This document shows positions 10,029 through 20,939 of a stretch of 64,000 bases of DNA, piece after piece. The position numbers and the translations under genes were made by a program. The first letter of the stretch is position 1. Every line of letters begins with the position of its first letter. This DNA is from Gnetum montanum (taxonomy: Eukaryota > Streptophyta > Gnetopsida > Gnetales > Gnetaceae), in NCBI GenBank assembly GCA_015680685.1, contig MNCI01007569.1, forward strand, positions 1-64,000. Direction: 5' to 3'. Under the pieces are notes generated by a model. The model made no database searches. It saw nothing but the letters and a program-made list of their open reading frames with translations, and was not told the DNA's origin.

Positions 10029-11731
10029 AATACTACTACAACTTACTCTTTTTTTAAGAATGGAAGATTAAATCCCATTACTTGGACATTAAATACAAAT
10101 TGGGTTATAGTTATTAAAATATAAAAAATAACTAGGCCCCTTTAAATGTTAAAATATAAATTAATAAGCTATATCTTCACGTCTAAACATCACAAAATCT
10201 CGTGCTTTGTAATTGGGAACATTGTGTCAATGTCAGTGTAGCTAGACTGTAAGTGAACGGCTGCTCAACCAAGTCGGAGCTTCCTTATAACATGTAGCGA
10301 AGTTCAAGTATTTTCTGAAATGCATAAAATAATAATAATAATAACAACAACAACGGTGAACTTTTGGATACCATTTGGGAGGAGACACCCTGCTATAACA
10401 CTTTTACATCATGGAAATAGTACAATCCAAGAGAAGCCTTATATTCATATGCTAAAATCGTTAAAACTGAATTTTGTAAATTATTAGCAAAATAGAAGAT
10501 GCCAATCTAAGTTACCTCAAAGCTGGAGTTGAGCTAAATGTCATAAATTTTATAGAGAAGCTTTAAAAATGATGTGGTGGGCCTCTTTCACCAGGGGTTT
10601 TTAGACGAGCTTGTCATTTTTTATAGCTAATTGGTAAGAAATCACATCTCTTGAGGAGAGTCAGTAAATCAGCATTGATTTAAATTCCATCTGCAGATTC
10701 CAATAAAGAGAGACTTTGCCTTAAAATGCTATGCTAGTGTGCAATTTATTCACAGGTTTCTAAGAGAGTTGGTCACTTTTATAGAAATTGTTTTTAAACC
10801 AGCCACTTCCTTGACACAACAGAGTTAACACCTAATAATTATGGTTGCTTTTAAAGTCAAGGATTATAATAATGCTAGCTTTGTCTCAACCAAATAAGGT
10901 TTATTATAAAATCATAGTTTCTTTTTTTAATTAAATTAATTTTATTCTATCAAAATCAATCTATTTAGCTAATCTCCCTTTTGCACATTCAAGATTTTCA
11001 AATCAAATCTAAATTTAATTGGTTATATAGCTATAATTATGATTTCATGATCATTTGAATTAATCATCATAATAATATTGAGATCTAAGATAGATAAAGT
11101 GATTAAAGTAAAATACTAATAACATTGTTTATAAGAATATAGCTATATTGGCAAGTGCATTGTTGGTTTGGTATGTTATTTGTCAATTTAGGTGTTTGAC
11201 CCTAAAAAATATATATATTAAAAATAAAAATTCAAAGTACAAAAGTGTTACTGCAAAAGAGGAGAAACTCCAAATCAACAAAAGGGAAAGGCCTAATAGT
11301 TCTAAAGATGTCTTTTCAGGTTTTCATCCTTATCATCAATTTTGAAAAACATCCCCTCTAAAGTAGGAAATTGGGCATTGGGTAGAGGGGGAGGAGGCCC
11401 TTGCTTTGTCAATAGAATTAACATTATCAAAAGATATTATTTCCATATCTTGACCAATAGTTGCAAACAAATTATTAGTAGTTAAAATATTTTGAACATT
11501 CTATTCATTTTGAAGATTTGACATATAATCTCTACTAGATAAACTTCCTTGATGTTTTTTATTATGAAAAACCATTTAAAAATCATCTAAATCAACAATA
11601 GGTTTCTTGTGAAACCTTACAAATAAATATTTGTTTTTCCTTAAGCATTAAAAGATTATTGAAATTGGTTTGACTAAAACCTTCTAAAAGTACATTTTGT
11701 TGAAATGCAAGAAATAAAAAGGGTAAGCTAA
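10029..11731. other. AT-rich intergenic DNA with a faint coding relic
   Basis: There is no supported gene. At about 11620-11350 the minus strand can be read for roughly 90 codons with two or three stops (for example FHNKKHQGSLSSRDYMSN and SFDNVNSIDKARASSPS), which may be a relic of a transposon ORF. No family is recognised. The rest is AT-rich with short microsatellite runs such as ATA/ATC near 10330 and 11070. Confidence 0.35.
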
Positions 11732-12330
11732 TGTGAGAGATGTCTCAAGATGGTGGTTCTCTTGGGCTCTCCCCATGGTTTGGGGGCCATGGAACACTCT
11801 GAGGTGCTCTTGGGTGGCTCTCAAGTGTTAGAAAATCCATCTTGGCTTGGTGCCAAGCCAGTAGCAAGACATCCTCTTATTGCAACTCTCTCTAAGTTCT
11901 TTTCATACTACCCTCATTGGAGAACTACATGGCTCTCATTGGAGAACTACATGGCCCTGATTCTACAGTGGTCGTAGATATGTAGGCAGCCAGGATTGGA
12001 TAGTTTTGGTGCAGTGCTAAGCCAAACCTTATACTAGATCGTGAGTGTTCTAGGGGTGAGGCACCATCCCTTGTAGATGCATCATTTTCCCTTCTATCGA
12101 TGTTGTCTACAAAGTTGCTTGTGTGCTTATTTGTAAGGTCCATGTTTAGAGTTAGTTGTCCTCCTTAAGGTGCATTCCCATACATATATTAAGAAGCTAT
12201 GTTGCTATTTGCACTCTCTCTTGGGTTGCTTACTTGTTAGAGGTGTATTCCTTAAATCTTCTACCCCAGATCTATTAGATCTTAATGAATTCCTTGAGGT
12301 GTCGGATGATGTCGGGGCAACATTGTTACA
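11732..12330 (+). mobile_element. Solo LTR of the 29314-35591 element family
   Basis: It starts TGTGAGAGATGTC and ends CAACATTGTTACA, matching the LTRs at 29314-29834 and 35071-35591 in opposite orientation. It is flanked by a perfect 5-bp target duplication, GCTAA at 11727-11731 and 12331-12335, so it is a solo LTR and not a broken end. It is 599 bp against 521 bp for the family LTRs, with a small tandem duplication (ttggagaactacatgg at about 11919 and 11941) and extra sequence around 12150-12270. Open frames inside it are not genes. Confidence 0.92.
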
Positions 12331-12414
12331 GCTAAGCTAACTTTTATGCATAAATTTGAAATATGTTTTGCATTTTATATGTTAAATTCAAGTATACATT
12401 TAATTGAAAATACT

Positions 12415-12721
12415 GTGCACATATAATTAAAAAACGAGTACACTGAGCTCAAGTTTTACCAACTTCAAAACGTTAAATCTTTTAACCGTGAAAGAAGCCT
12501 CTCCTGATGTAGGAAGAATCATCATCAGGAAGAATCATTAGTCGTAAACAGGCTGACAGCTTACTTTAATTTGCAGTGCACATATAATTAAAAAACGAGT
12601 ACGCTGAGCTCAAGTTTTACCAACTTCAAAACGTTAAATCTTTTAACCGTGAAAGAAGCCTCTCCTGGTAAAGGCGGAATCATTAGTCGTACATGTGCTT
12701 ATCGCTTACTTTAATTTGCAG
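12415..12721 (+). repeat. Tandem duplication upstream of the LRR gene
   Basis: Unit 1 (12415-12575) and unit 2 (12576-12721) share gtgcacatataattaaaaaa, the gagctcaagttttaccaact segment and the end ttactttaatttgcag. Unit 2 lacks about 15 bp of the aggaagaatcatcatcagg stretch, and otherwise only a few bases differ. It ends about 295 bp before the LRR start codon, so it lies in the probable promoter or leader. The tttgcag ends resemble splice acceptors, but no exon can be shown. Confidence 0.85.
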
Positions 12722-13015
12722 AAAGACAACGTTGATCGTGGCGAAAATGTGGCTGCATTTTCTTACGCCATTATTGCAAGGAAGTTACCCACCCAAATAC
12801 CTTCTCAGACTTTGAATAGTCCAGTCTTCGTCACTTGGTTATCTCGTTAACTACGGCATTAACCAGCCATTGATCAAACTCTTTTCTCTTTTTTCTTCCA
12901 AAGAAGATTAGACTTTTGTGGAAAAACTGGGCACCTTTACCTGTATTGATAGGCACGGCAAATTTAGTCAGAGAGTAGTCCCTGAGGAAAGCAAAGCAGT
13001 ATCAAGTCCCAGATC

Positions 13016-15421
13016 ATGGCCCTGGCAATGGCTGTGCAGAGAAGGGCGAGTGCAGCAGTGGCGATGACAGTGTTCCGTAGTTTATTGCATCTGTTTCCTC
13101 TTCTTGTTGGAGTTGCCTCTGCATTATCATCATCCTCATCCTTAAATCATACAGATGTCGATGCCAAAGCTCTGCTCCAATTCAAGGCAGGAATTACAGC
13201 TGATCCTTATAACCTGCTTTGCAATTGGACCGGTCACAGCATGCATACAGTCTGTTCGGATTGGGCTGGAGTTGGTTGCTCTTCTCCTCCTAAAGCAGGA
13301 TCGACGAGAGTGGAGTCGTTGAGCCTGAGCAATTTCAAACTGTCAGGTGTGATTTCGCCCTCCATCTCTAATCTCACATTTTTATCCTTTTTAGATCTCT
13401 CTGGAAATATCTTGTTAGGACCTATCCCATCAGAAATTGGTCAGCTTGGCAAGTTACAATATTTAAATCTGTTGTTTCCATCATTACAAGGCCCCATTCC
13501 TGAATCCCTCATGAATTGTTCTTCCCTGAAAACATTGGGTATAAATTTTTATGGGAATCAGCTTTCACCTATACCATCATGGCTCGGAGGTCTGTCAAAT
13601 CTCCAGCAGCTAGTGTTGTTGGGAAGCTTTGGCGGTGCTATCCGGAGAGAGCTGGGAAATCTTACCAAACTGGACGACTTGTTTTTGCGAGTAGACAGGC
13701 TGAACGGAAGTATTCCAAGCGAGCTTGCTAAACTCACACAGTTGCAGCATCTTGGTGTATATTTCAGTGGTGGCAATGGCTCAATTCCTTCTTTCTTAGG
13801 AAATATGTCGCATCTTGAGTCTCTATGGTTACGAGGAGACTTCTTTACAGGTCCAATTCCAAGTCAGCTTGGAAATCTTCAAAGCTTGAAAGACTTATAC
13901 TTGAAGGCAAACAGGCTGACAGGCAACATTCCTTCAGAATTACAGAAGCTGAACCGGCTCACCACGTTAAGCATACATTCAAATTCCATCACAGGCAGGA
14001 TTCCAGCAGCCTTGTGCCACCTGAAACAGATAACAGAGTTGACCTTGTATACCAGCTATCATGGTGTAATACCGAACTGCATTGGCTCTATGTCCCAACT
14101 ACATGTACTGAAGCTAAACACCAGCAAAATACCAGATTTCATAGGGAACCTCAACAATCTGGTTGAGCTGAGAATAGCATCACAAAATTTGGAAGCCTTG
14201 CCACCAGCAATGTGTAGTTTAACAGGCCTGAAATATTTAACGGTGGAGCATTCAAACGCCAAGGGCTCCATTCCAAGCTGCATAGGTAACATGGTCAAGC
14301 TAGCCTATGTAAGTTTAAAAGGAAACCAGCTAACTGGGCAAATCCCAACGAGCATTGGAAACCTGGTAAATTTGGTGTCTCTGGATGTTTCTGATAATAA
14401 ACTCAGCGGCAGTATCCCGGCATCTATAGGCAAATGCGAGAATCTGTCATATTTGTACCTGGGGAACAATAGCTTCCATGGTATGCTTCCTGCAATATTT
14501 CCATCTTCCCTAATCGTTTTATCTGCTTACATGAATAATTTGAGTGGACTTTTGTCAAATTCTTTGGCCAATTGTAAGAATCTCACAGTGTTGGATGTTA
14601 GGAGGAATCTGCTTAATGGCTCTCTCCCAAATTATTTACAGAAAATGCATAACCTCAGAGTGCTAAATGTAGGCTATAATATGCTTGAAGGACCCATTCC
14701 TGGATGGGTAGTCAATTTCACAAACCTGCAAATGTTGGACCTTTCCAACAATCAATTTCATGGCAATATTCCATCCCAGCTCCAAATGCTCAAGCAATTT
14801 CAGCAATCAGCCAACAGCACGGACTACCATCAGAAGATTTTCAATCTCAGCTACTCACACAACTTCTCAACAAAGCACATACCAGAAAGGAAATTTAAAA
14901 TAGAGAATATGAAAGTGATGCTGACAGAAAAAGGGCTAGAACTTGATAACGTGCCCGTAACACCTGGTAACAATGTTATAGACTTCTCAAGCAACAATCT
15001 CATAGGTGAGATTCCAAGTAGCATTGGAGATCTCACTACCTTGAGGTTGCTCAGTTTATCTTATAACATGTTGGCAGGAAAGATACCTCCATCCATGGGA
15101 AATATAGAGCTTTTGGAAGCTCTGGATTTAAGATTCAACAACCTGTCCGGGAAACTTCCAGAGCAGTTGACGTCCTTATATTTTTTAAGTGTTTTTAATG
15201 TTTCACATAATAGGTTATGTGAAAGAATTCCCTCAAGCACACAATTTGCCACCTTCGAGGAAAGTTCCTTTGCAGAAAATGAGTGTTTGTGTGGGTTTCC
15301 TACAAAGCCATGTACAGAAACAAAGTCAAGCAAACCTACTACTTCCTCTTCTTCAGTCCCTACCCCACTCACCGTGTTTATCGTTCTCCTGGTGCTTGTC
15401 ATTGTCCCTACCTTCAGATAA
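13016..15421 (+). CDS. Leucine-rich-repeat receptor-like protein (no kinase)
   Basis: This 801-codon protein is probably a membrane-anchored extracellular LRR receptor-like protein, a family that senses pathogen or developmental signals together with partner kinases. A signal peptide spans about residues 18-40 (SLLHLFPLLVGVASA). The N-terminal LRR cap (DAKALLQFKAGI, then CSDWAGVGC) is followed by about 25 plant-type LRRs of the LxxLxLxxNxLxGxIP form from about residue 100 to 735. A non-LRR island near residues 590-645 precedes the last four repeats, as is usual for this class. A Cys pair (CLCGFPTKPC) precedes a hydrophobic stretch (LTVFIVLLVLVIV), and the protein stops three residues later. 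There is no kinase and almost no cytosolic tail. The frame is open with no introns. The ATG at 13016 is the first in frame, and Met at residue 5 is an alternative. LRRs 12-13 are short and irregular. Confidence 0.85.
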   Translation: MALAMAVQRRASAAVAMTVFRSLLHLFPLLVGVASALSSSSSLNHTDVDAKALLQFKAGITADPYNLLCNWTGHSMHTVCSDWAGVGCSSPPKAGSTRVESLSLSNFKLSGVISPSISNLTFLSFLDLSGNILLGPIPSEIGQLGKLQYLNLLFPSLQGPIPESLMNCSSLKTLGINFYGNQLSPIPSWLGGLSNLQQLVLLGSFGGAIRRELGNLTKLDDLFLRVDRLNGSIPSELAKLTQLQHLGVYFSGGNGSIPSFLGNMSHLESLWLRGDFFTGPIPSQLGNLQSLKDLYLKANRLTGNIPSELQKLNRLTTLSIHSNSITGRIPAALCHLKQITELTLYTSYHGVIPNCIGSMSQLHVLKLNTSKIPDFIGNLNNLVELRIASQNLEALPPAMCSLTGLKYLTVEHSNAKGSIPSCIGNMVKLAYVSLKGNQLTGQIPTSIGNLVNLVSLDVSDNKLSGSIPASIGKCENLSYLYLGNNSFHGMLPAIFPSSLIVLSAYMNNLSGLLSNSLANCKNLTVLDVRRNLLNGSLPNYLQKMHNLRVLNVGYNMLEGPIPGWVVNFTNLQMLDLSNNQFHGNIPSQLQMLKQFQQSANSTDYHQKIFNLSYSHNFSTKHIPERKFKIENMKVMLTEKGLELDNVPVTPGNNVIDFSSNNLIGEIPSSIGDLTTLRLLSLSYNMLAGKIPPSMGNIELLEALDLRFNNLSGKLPEQLTSLYFLSVFNVSHNRLCERIPSSTQFATFEESSFAENECLCGFPTKPCTETKSSKPTTSSSSVPTPLTVFIVLLVLVIVPTFR

Positions 15422-15659
15422 ATGGCTTTGGTTGTCTTTTGGGGCCCCTTGATCCTTTGAACCATTCTTTTCTCCACCCAAGTTGTCCACAGTTGACTGT
15501 AGCCTTTGGTTGAGTGTCTCCCCTTCAAAAAAAAAGGGGAAGAATCTATGTAGTGGGACTCGCCTAAAATGAAGTCCTCACCATCTTTTGTGTGGTTGCA
15601 AGAACAAGTGGGTAAGAAACATTTTGTCCTTTAATGCCTCATTGAACTTCCATCTATTG
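15422..15659. other. 3' flank of the LRR gene with an inverted repeat
   Basis: At 15517-15543 tccccttc and its reverse complement flank a run of A, giving a short perfect hairpin about 100 bp after the stop codon. It might lie in the 3' untranslated region. No canonical polyadenylation signal stands out. Confidence 0.4.
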
Positions 15660-15994
15660 ATTTTTCTTTCATTGGGCCTTAGTGGGATGATAATCCTGAG
15701 AGATGTGGTCTTGAACCTCATACTCTGAGTTGAGTTCAACGATGCCCAACTTGATGAGATTATTCAATGACATTACAAGAACAAATTGTTTGGGAGGCAA
15801 CGTGATGTTGCCTTCCATGTCCCTCCATCGCATTGCTCGTCTTGATGTAGTATGAAGGTAAAATCCAGAGTGTGAAGATCTGAATGGTGGTACACAACTC
15901 AGCATTGTTGGGGCACCTACATCTTTTTGCCTTCTTGCCTTCGATTGGATTCACCTATGAATGGTAATGGAGATTCTTCCTTGCAAGAAGCCAT
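15660..15994 (-). pseudogene. gag N-terminal relic of the outer Athila-like element
   Basis: Read on the minus strand from an ATG at 15994, this resembles the start of gag in the element at 36786-56072 (both include a PSxYIK stretch and the same downstream gtgggatgataatcc DNA near 15680 and 54757). Frames shift near 15925, and the sequence stops being recognisable at about 15660, close to the end of the LRR gene. The rest of this element is missing. Confidence 0.6.
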
Positions 15995-16122
15995 ATTAGC
16001 AATTGCTAACTAACAATGTGCTTTTATTGTTCTATTTTTAATGATTTACTGTTAGTTATTTTTTACAATGCCTTTAAAAGATTTTACTATCTTTCTTATG
16101 TAGCACACTTAGCTAGACTAAG

Positions 16123-16140
16123 TCCCTAGTAATGGCACCA
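16123..16140 (-). other. Primer-binding site of the outer Athila-like element
   Basis: The minus strand reads TGGTGCCATTACTAGGGA, one base after the LTR end. It resembles the TGGCGCCGTTGCCGGGGA site common in Athila/Tat elements after CpG loss. Confidence 0.75.
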
Positions 16141-16526
16141 ATGATAAGCAACAAGTAGTCCCGCTGCTCAACCATATGAATCACAAGCATTCAACAACGA
16201 TTTGATCGAATTTTGTTGACTTAGCCTCTCAGTGTACCGATGGGCAAAGATAGTGTCATGAGAGTTATAATTGTTGTCTTCTTGGCTTCACTTGTGTAAG
16301 CTCAGTTGTATGGTTAAGTGTAAGCCAAGGAACATGATTTATATTTATATTTTATATTTTATTTTATTTAATCTAAGTGTGAAATAAAGAGAATTAATTG
16401 AAGATTAACTATTTAACTATCTAATGCCTTAGTCTAACTAGCCTAACATAAGCATCCAGGCCCACTTTCTGTTCACATCCTGAACTCACACTAATACTAC
16501 TAAGTTACCAAGTGTCTATCGCTGGG

Positions 16527-17392
16527 TGATGAGTGGTGAGGTACGCTTACACTCAACCATACGAATACGAGCGTTTCACGCATGATCCGGTTGAACTCTG
16601 CAGATAGGCTAGTTGTGGTATTTAGATAGTTACTCGTTGATTGTAGTTTGCTATCTTCCCACCTTGACTAGTATTTGCTTTGTCACATATGGTTTAGTCT
16701 AGAGTGAGGTGTATGATGTGTTCCTAAACTAATGCTACTCTTGGAGGCGATGGAAAATAATCTTAGCTAGGCTAGGAGGGAAAAAGGAGAGAGAGAGAGC
16801 TATACTAAGAGGAGATAGGGAGAGAGAATCTAAGCTAGCTTGAGTGTGATGAGCATCCGTTCCTTAATCATCCATACACATCTTAGGCCTCGTGCAAGAC
16901 TACCATTGGGATTACCAAGCGCATGGCCCGAGTACGCTACTGGGATCCCAAGTAGTCACACCTAAATGCTCGTGATTAAGTCATACTCATTTCGCGTTTA
17001 ATAACAATAATAATTAAGTAATTAAACTAAGTGAATGCTGCAATGATGAAGTAATCTCGATCTTTATTTTTGGTCATGTGTGTGTCCAAGTACATCACAC
17101 TCAAATAAAGGATGCCATACAATTACAATCATCACATTGCGGGCATGCATTGGGAGAAAGGGTTGAGAGGAAAAGAATGACAAAAAGACTCTACTAAACT
17201 AACTTCTAAAACTAACTAAAAAACTTAAAGATTGACTTCTCTCGTGCACCTACATGTGTATTTATAGGTTCACATAGGAGTCACGATATTGTGTATCCGA
17301 TATCATTATTTGGATTGTGATATCATATACCCGATATCGTGGATTCGATATTAGGGGTCTATTATCACAGCCTGATGAATCACGATTCATCA
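16527..17392 (-). repeat. 3' LTR of the nested non-autonomous element
   Basis: 866 bp with ends TGATGAGTGG and GATTCATCA on the plus strand. A TATA box (sense CTATAAATAC) is at 17258-17267, and a cluster of GATATC-like palindromes lies upstream at 17283-17360. The outer edge at 17373-17392 is a palindrome with 9-bp arms TGATGAATC and GATTCATCA. The polypurine tract (sense GTTGTGGGGGTA) follows at 17393-17404. Confidence 0.9.
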
Positions 17393-17584
17393 TACCCCCA
17401 CAACTAAATGAAAACTTGTCCTTAAGTCAAAATGAGAACAAGCCCAATTGATTACATAGTGGATAGGTATGGGATTATTGACTAACAGGGAATTTATTCA
17501 TGCCACAGTGGATAACTTAATAGAAAAAAATTGGGACACAACACAATAAATGCAAAATCACAAAATTTTGAAATTTTGTGGAAC

Positions 17585-20456
17585 TCATGTGGTTCCAGGT
17601 GGCGGTGGTTCCTCCATGGTTTGCTTTCCCTTGTCTTGTGCTCTAGGTTTTGAAATTTGATAACGTTGAAGTAGTGCCTAGAACTTTTCCTCTTCCATTT
17701 AGGGATCCTGTGCCATCCATGCTAATGCTTCAATGTTTGATCGAGTCGGCACCTTCCATGGACATGGTAGTTGTGGAAACATTTTATTTGCTTTGACGTA
17801 CCAAGCCGCAAACAACCATTGTTCCTCCTCATAGGTTTTGGCTTTGTCCATGTACTCCTAAAAATTTGTAAGCTGTTGAGCCAAGTCTGCTGTGACATCT
17901 TTTTGTCCTTGGTAGCTTGCTTTAACCACCTCTAGTTCAAAATTTGCAACTTCTAGTTTTTGCAACATTTTCTTGTGCTCTACAAATTCTGCTTCATATT
18001 TGATGTAGGTGGCTACTACCTGCCCCTCGAGCTCTTTCCTTAGGGGCCCTGCTATCAACATGGCTAGATTGGCATACCACAGGTTTGCCAATTCCATGTA
18101 CTCTGTGAGGTCTTGAATATGTAGGTCTCAATTTTTAAGTTCCACCTAGTGGGCAAATGCATATGTGTCCAATATGGCCCACCAATCAGTGTGTTGAGCA
18201 CTGAAAGCATTGATGTGGGCCTTGATGATATGGATCTCCTTCTCGATGACTTGCTTGTACATTCCCACCTGGTCTCAAAAGTGCTCCTTTAACTTTTCGT
18301 GTTGCTTGGCCTCGTTCTGCCACGTGCTTATTTCAATGGCCATCTTCTGACGAATTGTGTGTACCTCCTCCATTGAGAAGGTTCGATTTTCTTTAGCCAA
18401 ACGATTCATATCTTGATTGACCTTGATCAATTTTTCTCGTAGTTGTTGAAAGTTTTCTTTGAGAACATTTTTCTATTTTTCCACAGTGGTCAATCGAAGA
18501 TTGTCAATAGTGAGCTATTTATTATCCTCTTGTAAGGCTCTGAGTGCCTTGGCGTGCACATAGGTTTGTGCTTGTGCCTTGGAGGCATCCCAATCAGCCT
18601 TCTCTTTCTCCTCCACCACTCTCTTATTGTATGCCAAAAATTTGTTGAGTTGCTTGGTCCTGAAGGTATCTAGCTGGTCTATGGGAATGAATTGAGAGGG
18701 ATCCTATTGTGTAGCTTACAGGGTTATGAGCCTTTCTTGAATTTTTGTTAACTCCACTTCTGCATGCTCGGCCCTGATCTCTGCCATGACTAGCTTTCCT
18801 TTGGTAGAGGAGAGGTCTGATTGTGCTGTTGTTGACATCTTTTGGGATGTCAAACAAGGACGTCATCACTTGTCCTATTTGCAGCAATTGATCAAGCACA
18901 TCCTTATGCTCTGCATGAGTCATTGAGGGACCGACCAATGTTTGAGCATCATGTGCTCTTGTGAAGTCTACCGGTGACACAACAGGGACATTGAAGGATT
19001 CTTTGATGTGGTTCATGACCACCTCCACGGCTCTTGCTGCATCTTGGTGCTACATGACCATCACTGTGGCCCCTTCATTAGTCTCGAGTTACACTTGAAA
19101 GGATGCAGCGTTCCCTAAAATTTGTTGTGACCACTGAGTCTCCCCTCCTTCTGTCTGAATGGACACCTCACCCCATGCACGATCTATAGAGATAGTAGGA
19201 AGTACGATATCATCGATGATGTAGAAGAGATTAGCATCATCATGACTCCCCTAATTGACTGTCTCAGCGATGGCCCTAAGGTGGCTCATCGACGGTCGGT
19301 AATCCTGCGGTGATGGTGGTGGTTGATCTTGTTGGCTCGTGCTGGGCCCTACTTCTTATTGTCAATTGGGCCTTGTGCTTGGAAGTTGGCTAAGCCTTGC
19401 AGTTTGACTTGCAGTGGACCCCACCATTGGTTCTTGCTCTTGTTTTGACTCTAGCTCTAGTGTCTCACCAATACTTTTCCTTGGAGCTGGTGGCTTTAGT
19501 AGTTCAGTGAATGAAGCATTTTGGGCTCTTTTGGGGACATCATTGGTGTACCCTAGAATACCAACATGCTTGCACAGCTTCCTAATGAGACAAGGGAAGG
19601 GCAACGTGAACTTCCCTGTCTTGCGTTTCTCGAACCGCCTTAAGATCTTCATGAGATATAAATGAGACAGGTTAGCATTAACCTTTTCCATTAATATCGC
19701 ACTTCCTCTTGCCGCATATGTTGAAATCCTATTTAATCCTTTTGTGGGAAAGATGATTAATATCGCACTTCCTCTTGCCGCATATGTTGAAATCCTATTT
19801 AATCCTTTTGTGGGAAAGATGATATAAGTACCAATCTTGAAGAAGATTCTCTCTTCCAACGTCAACTTTCCATATGTTTTATCTTCTTTACCATACACCC
19901 TGTCCAACCAAACCTTTCACGCATCAACATCGGAGTGAGTGGATAGGTGAGCAACTTTAGGCCTAGTATTCAGAAGGTTTAACACTTCTGAAATGGCCTT
20001 GGCGGAAAAATCAATAAACACACCACCAATGTCAATCATGGTGCCTTCTTCTTTATTGTACCAAAACTGGTACATTTCTCCTAAGTACCATGCATCACTT
20101 TCAGAGAGGATAGGACATAATGGGGACCCTTTGAGTTGGTCCCTAACAACCTTAGGAGAGAATTTTGTGAAGGGCCCAAAGTTCAATTCCACGATCATTG
20201 CAGTTGATGTGGACCTTTCATGGATGGCTTGAACACACTCCGGGGGCAACGTGAGGTGTTGTCCTTGTTCAGGTGCTACAACAGCTCCACCTTTTACCTA
20301 TCCTAATTATACAGTAGCAGGAGTCTCTTGATGGATATTGAAGGATTGTGCCTTTTGCTTTGTATGTTGTTTGGTAGATGCCTATCCTCTACCTCTCTTA
20401 GGTCGCTTAGACATACCTTGAGAGGAACCTTCTTGTTGTCCACACTTTGGGGTCAT
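17585..20456 (-). pseudogene. Long ORF: plant transposon-protein domain plus coiled coil
   Basis: Reading on the minus strand from an ATG at 20456 gives about 957 codons with about 20 stops and one net frameshift near 18800. The N-terminus has a basic, NLS-like KRPKRGRG. Then comes a domain of about 200 residues (GGVFIDFSAKAISEVLNLL; KLTLEERIFFKIG; FTLPFPCLIRKLCKHVGI) that resembles the 'putative plant transposon protein' domain found in Ty3-derived plant ORFs. Next is a Pro/Gln-rich linker (QQDQPPPSPQ). The last third is Lys/Glu/Gln-rich and predicted coiled coil (for example ELEGQVVATYIKYEAEFVEH). The C-terminus is MEEPPPPGTT. It occupies the position where Athila elements carry an env-like ORF, but no signal peptide or membrane segment is seen. 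The sister elements at 36832 and 56346 lack it. Its function is unknown. Confidence 0.6.
19690..19821. repeat. Exact 66-bp tandem duplication inside the long ORF
   Basis: 19690-19755 and 19756-19821 are identical. The duplication adds 22 codons in frame (FPTKGLNRISTYAARGSAIL twice). Lack of divergence in an otherwise decayed ORF suggests a recent slip or an assembly artefact. Confidence 0.9.
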
Positions 20457-20939
20457 CTACAATCACACAGGGCCAATCATTAGTAAGGTTTCTTACCAAA
20501 GTTAAGTTATACATTACTTCTTGCCTTAATGAATTTTTTTTATTCCATGTGATTTAAAGTTAGAAATTTTATGGAAATGTCCCCAAAAGGTTTTAATATT
20601 TGGCCCACTTTGCTTAGGTGGTTTCAAAGTTTAATTTCCTGGTATAGATAATGAGATGAAATTATTTTTGGCACATGTTTATTATTTTTATAACTAATTA
20701 CCCTTGATAATGTCCTTTGGTGATGTTGAATTTCTAAAAATTTATACACAATTCAGCATGTACCCTTCCCCCATGACTAAGCTGAACACTTTGGGTTTAA
20801 GTAGGTTCAGACAGAATGAAAATCGGAGCGCTAGTGAGCGAGTTATGGTTATTAGAACAAGAGATGCACAATCGCAAGTCATAGAAGAAAGTTTGAAAAA
20901 CTTCCCCCGCGTGAACAATTGCAAATGATGTTGATGTTC

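Noticed and set aside
12700-12721. tttgcag as a splice acceptor giving the LRR gene a 5' exon
   Set aside because: The same word ends both duplicated units and no donor or coding exon upstream could be shown.
15061-15528. 155-codon minus-strand frame over the LRR gene's 3' end
   Set aside because: It is antisense to clear LRR coding sequence and has no recognisable domain.
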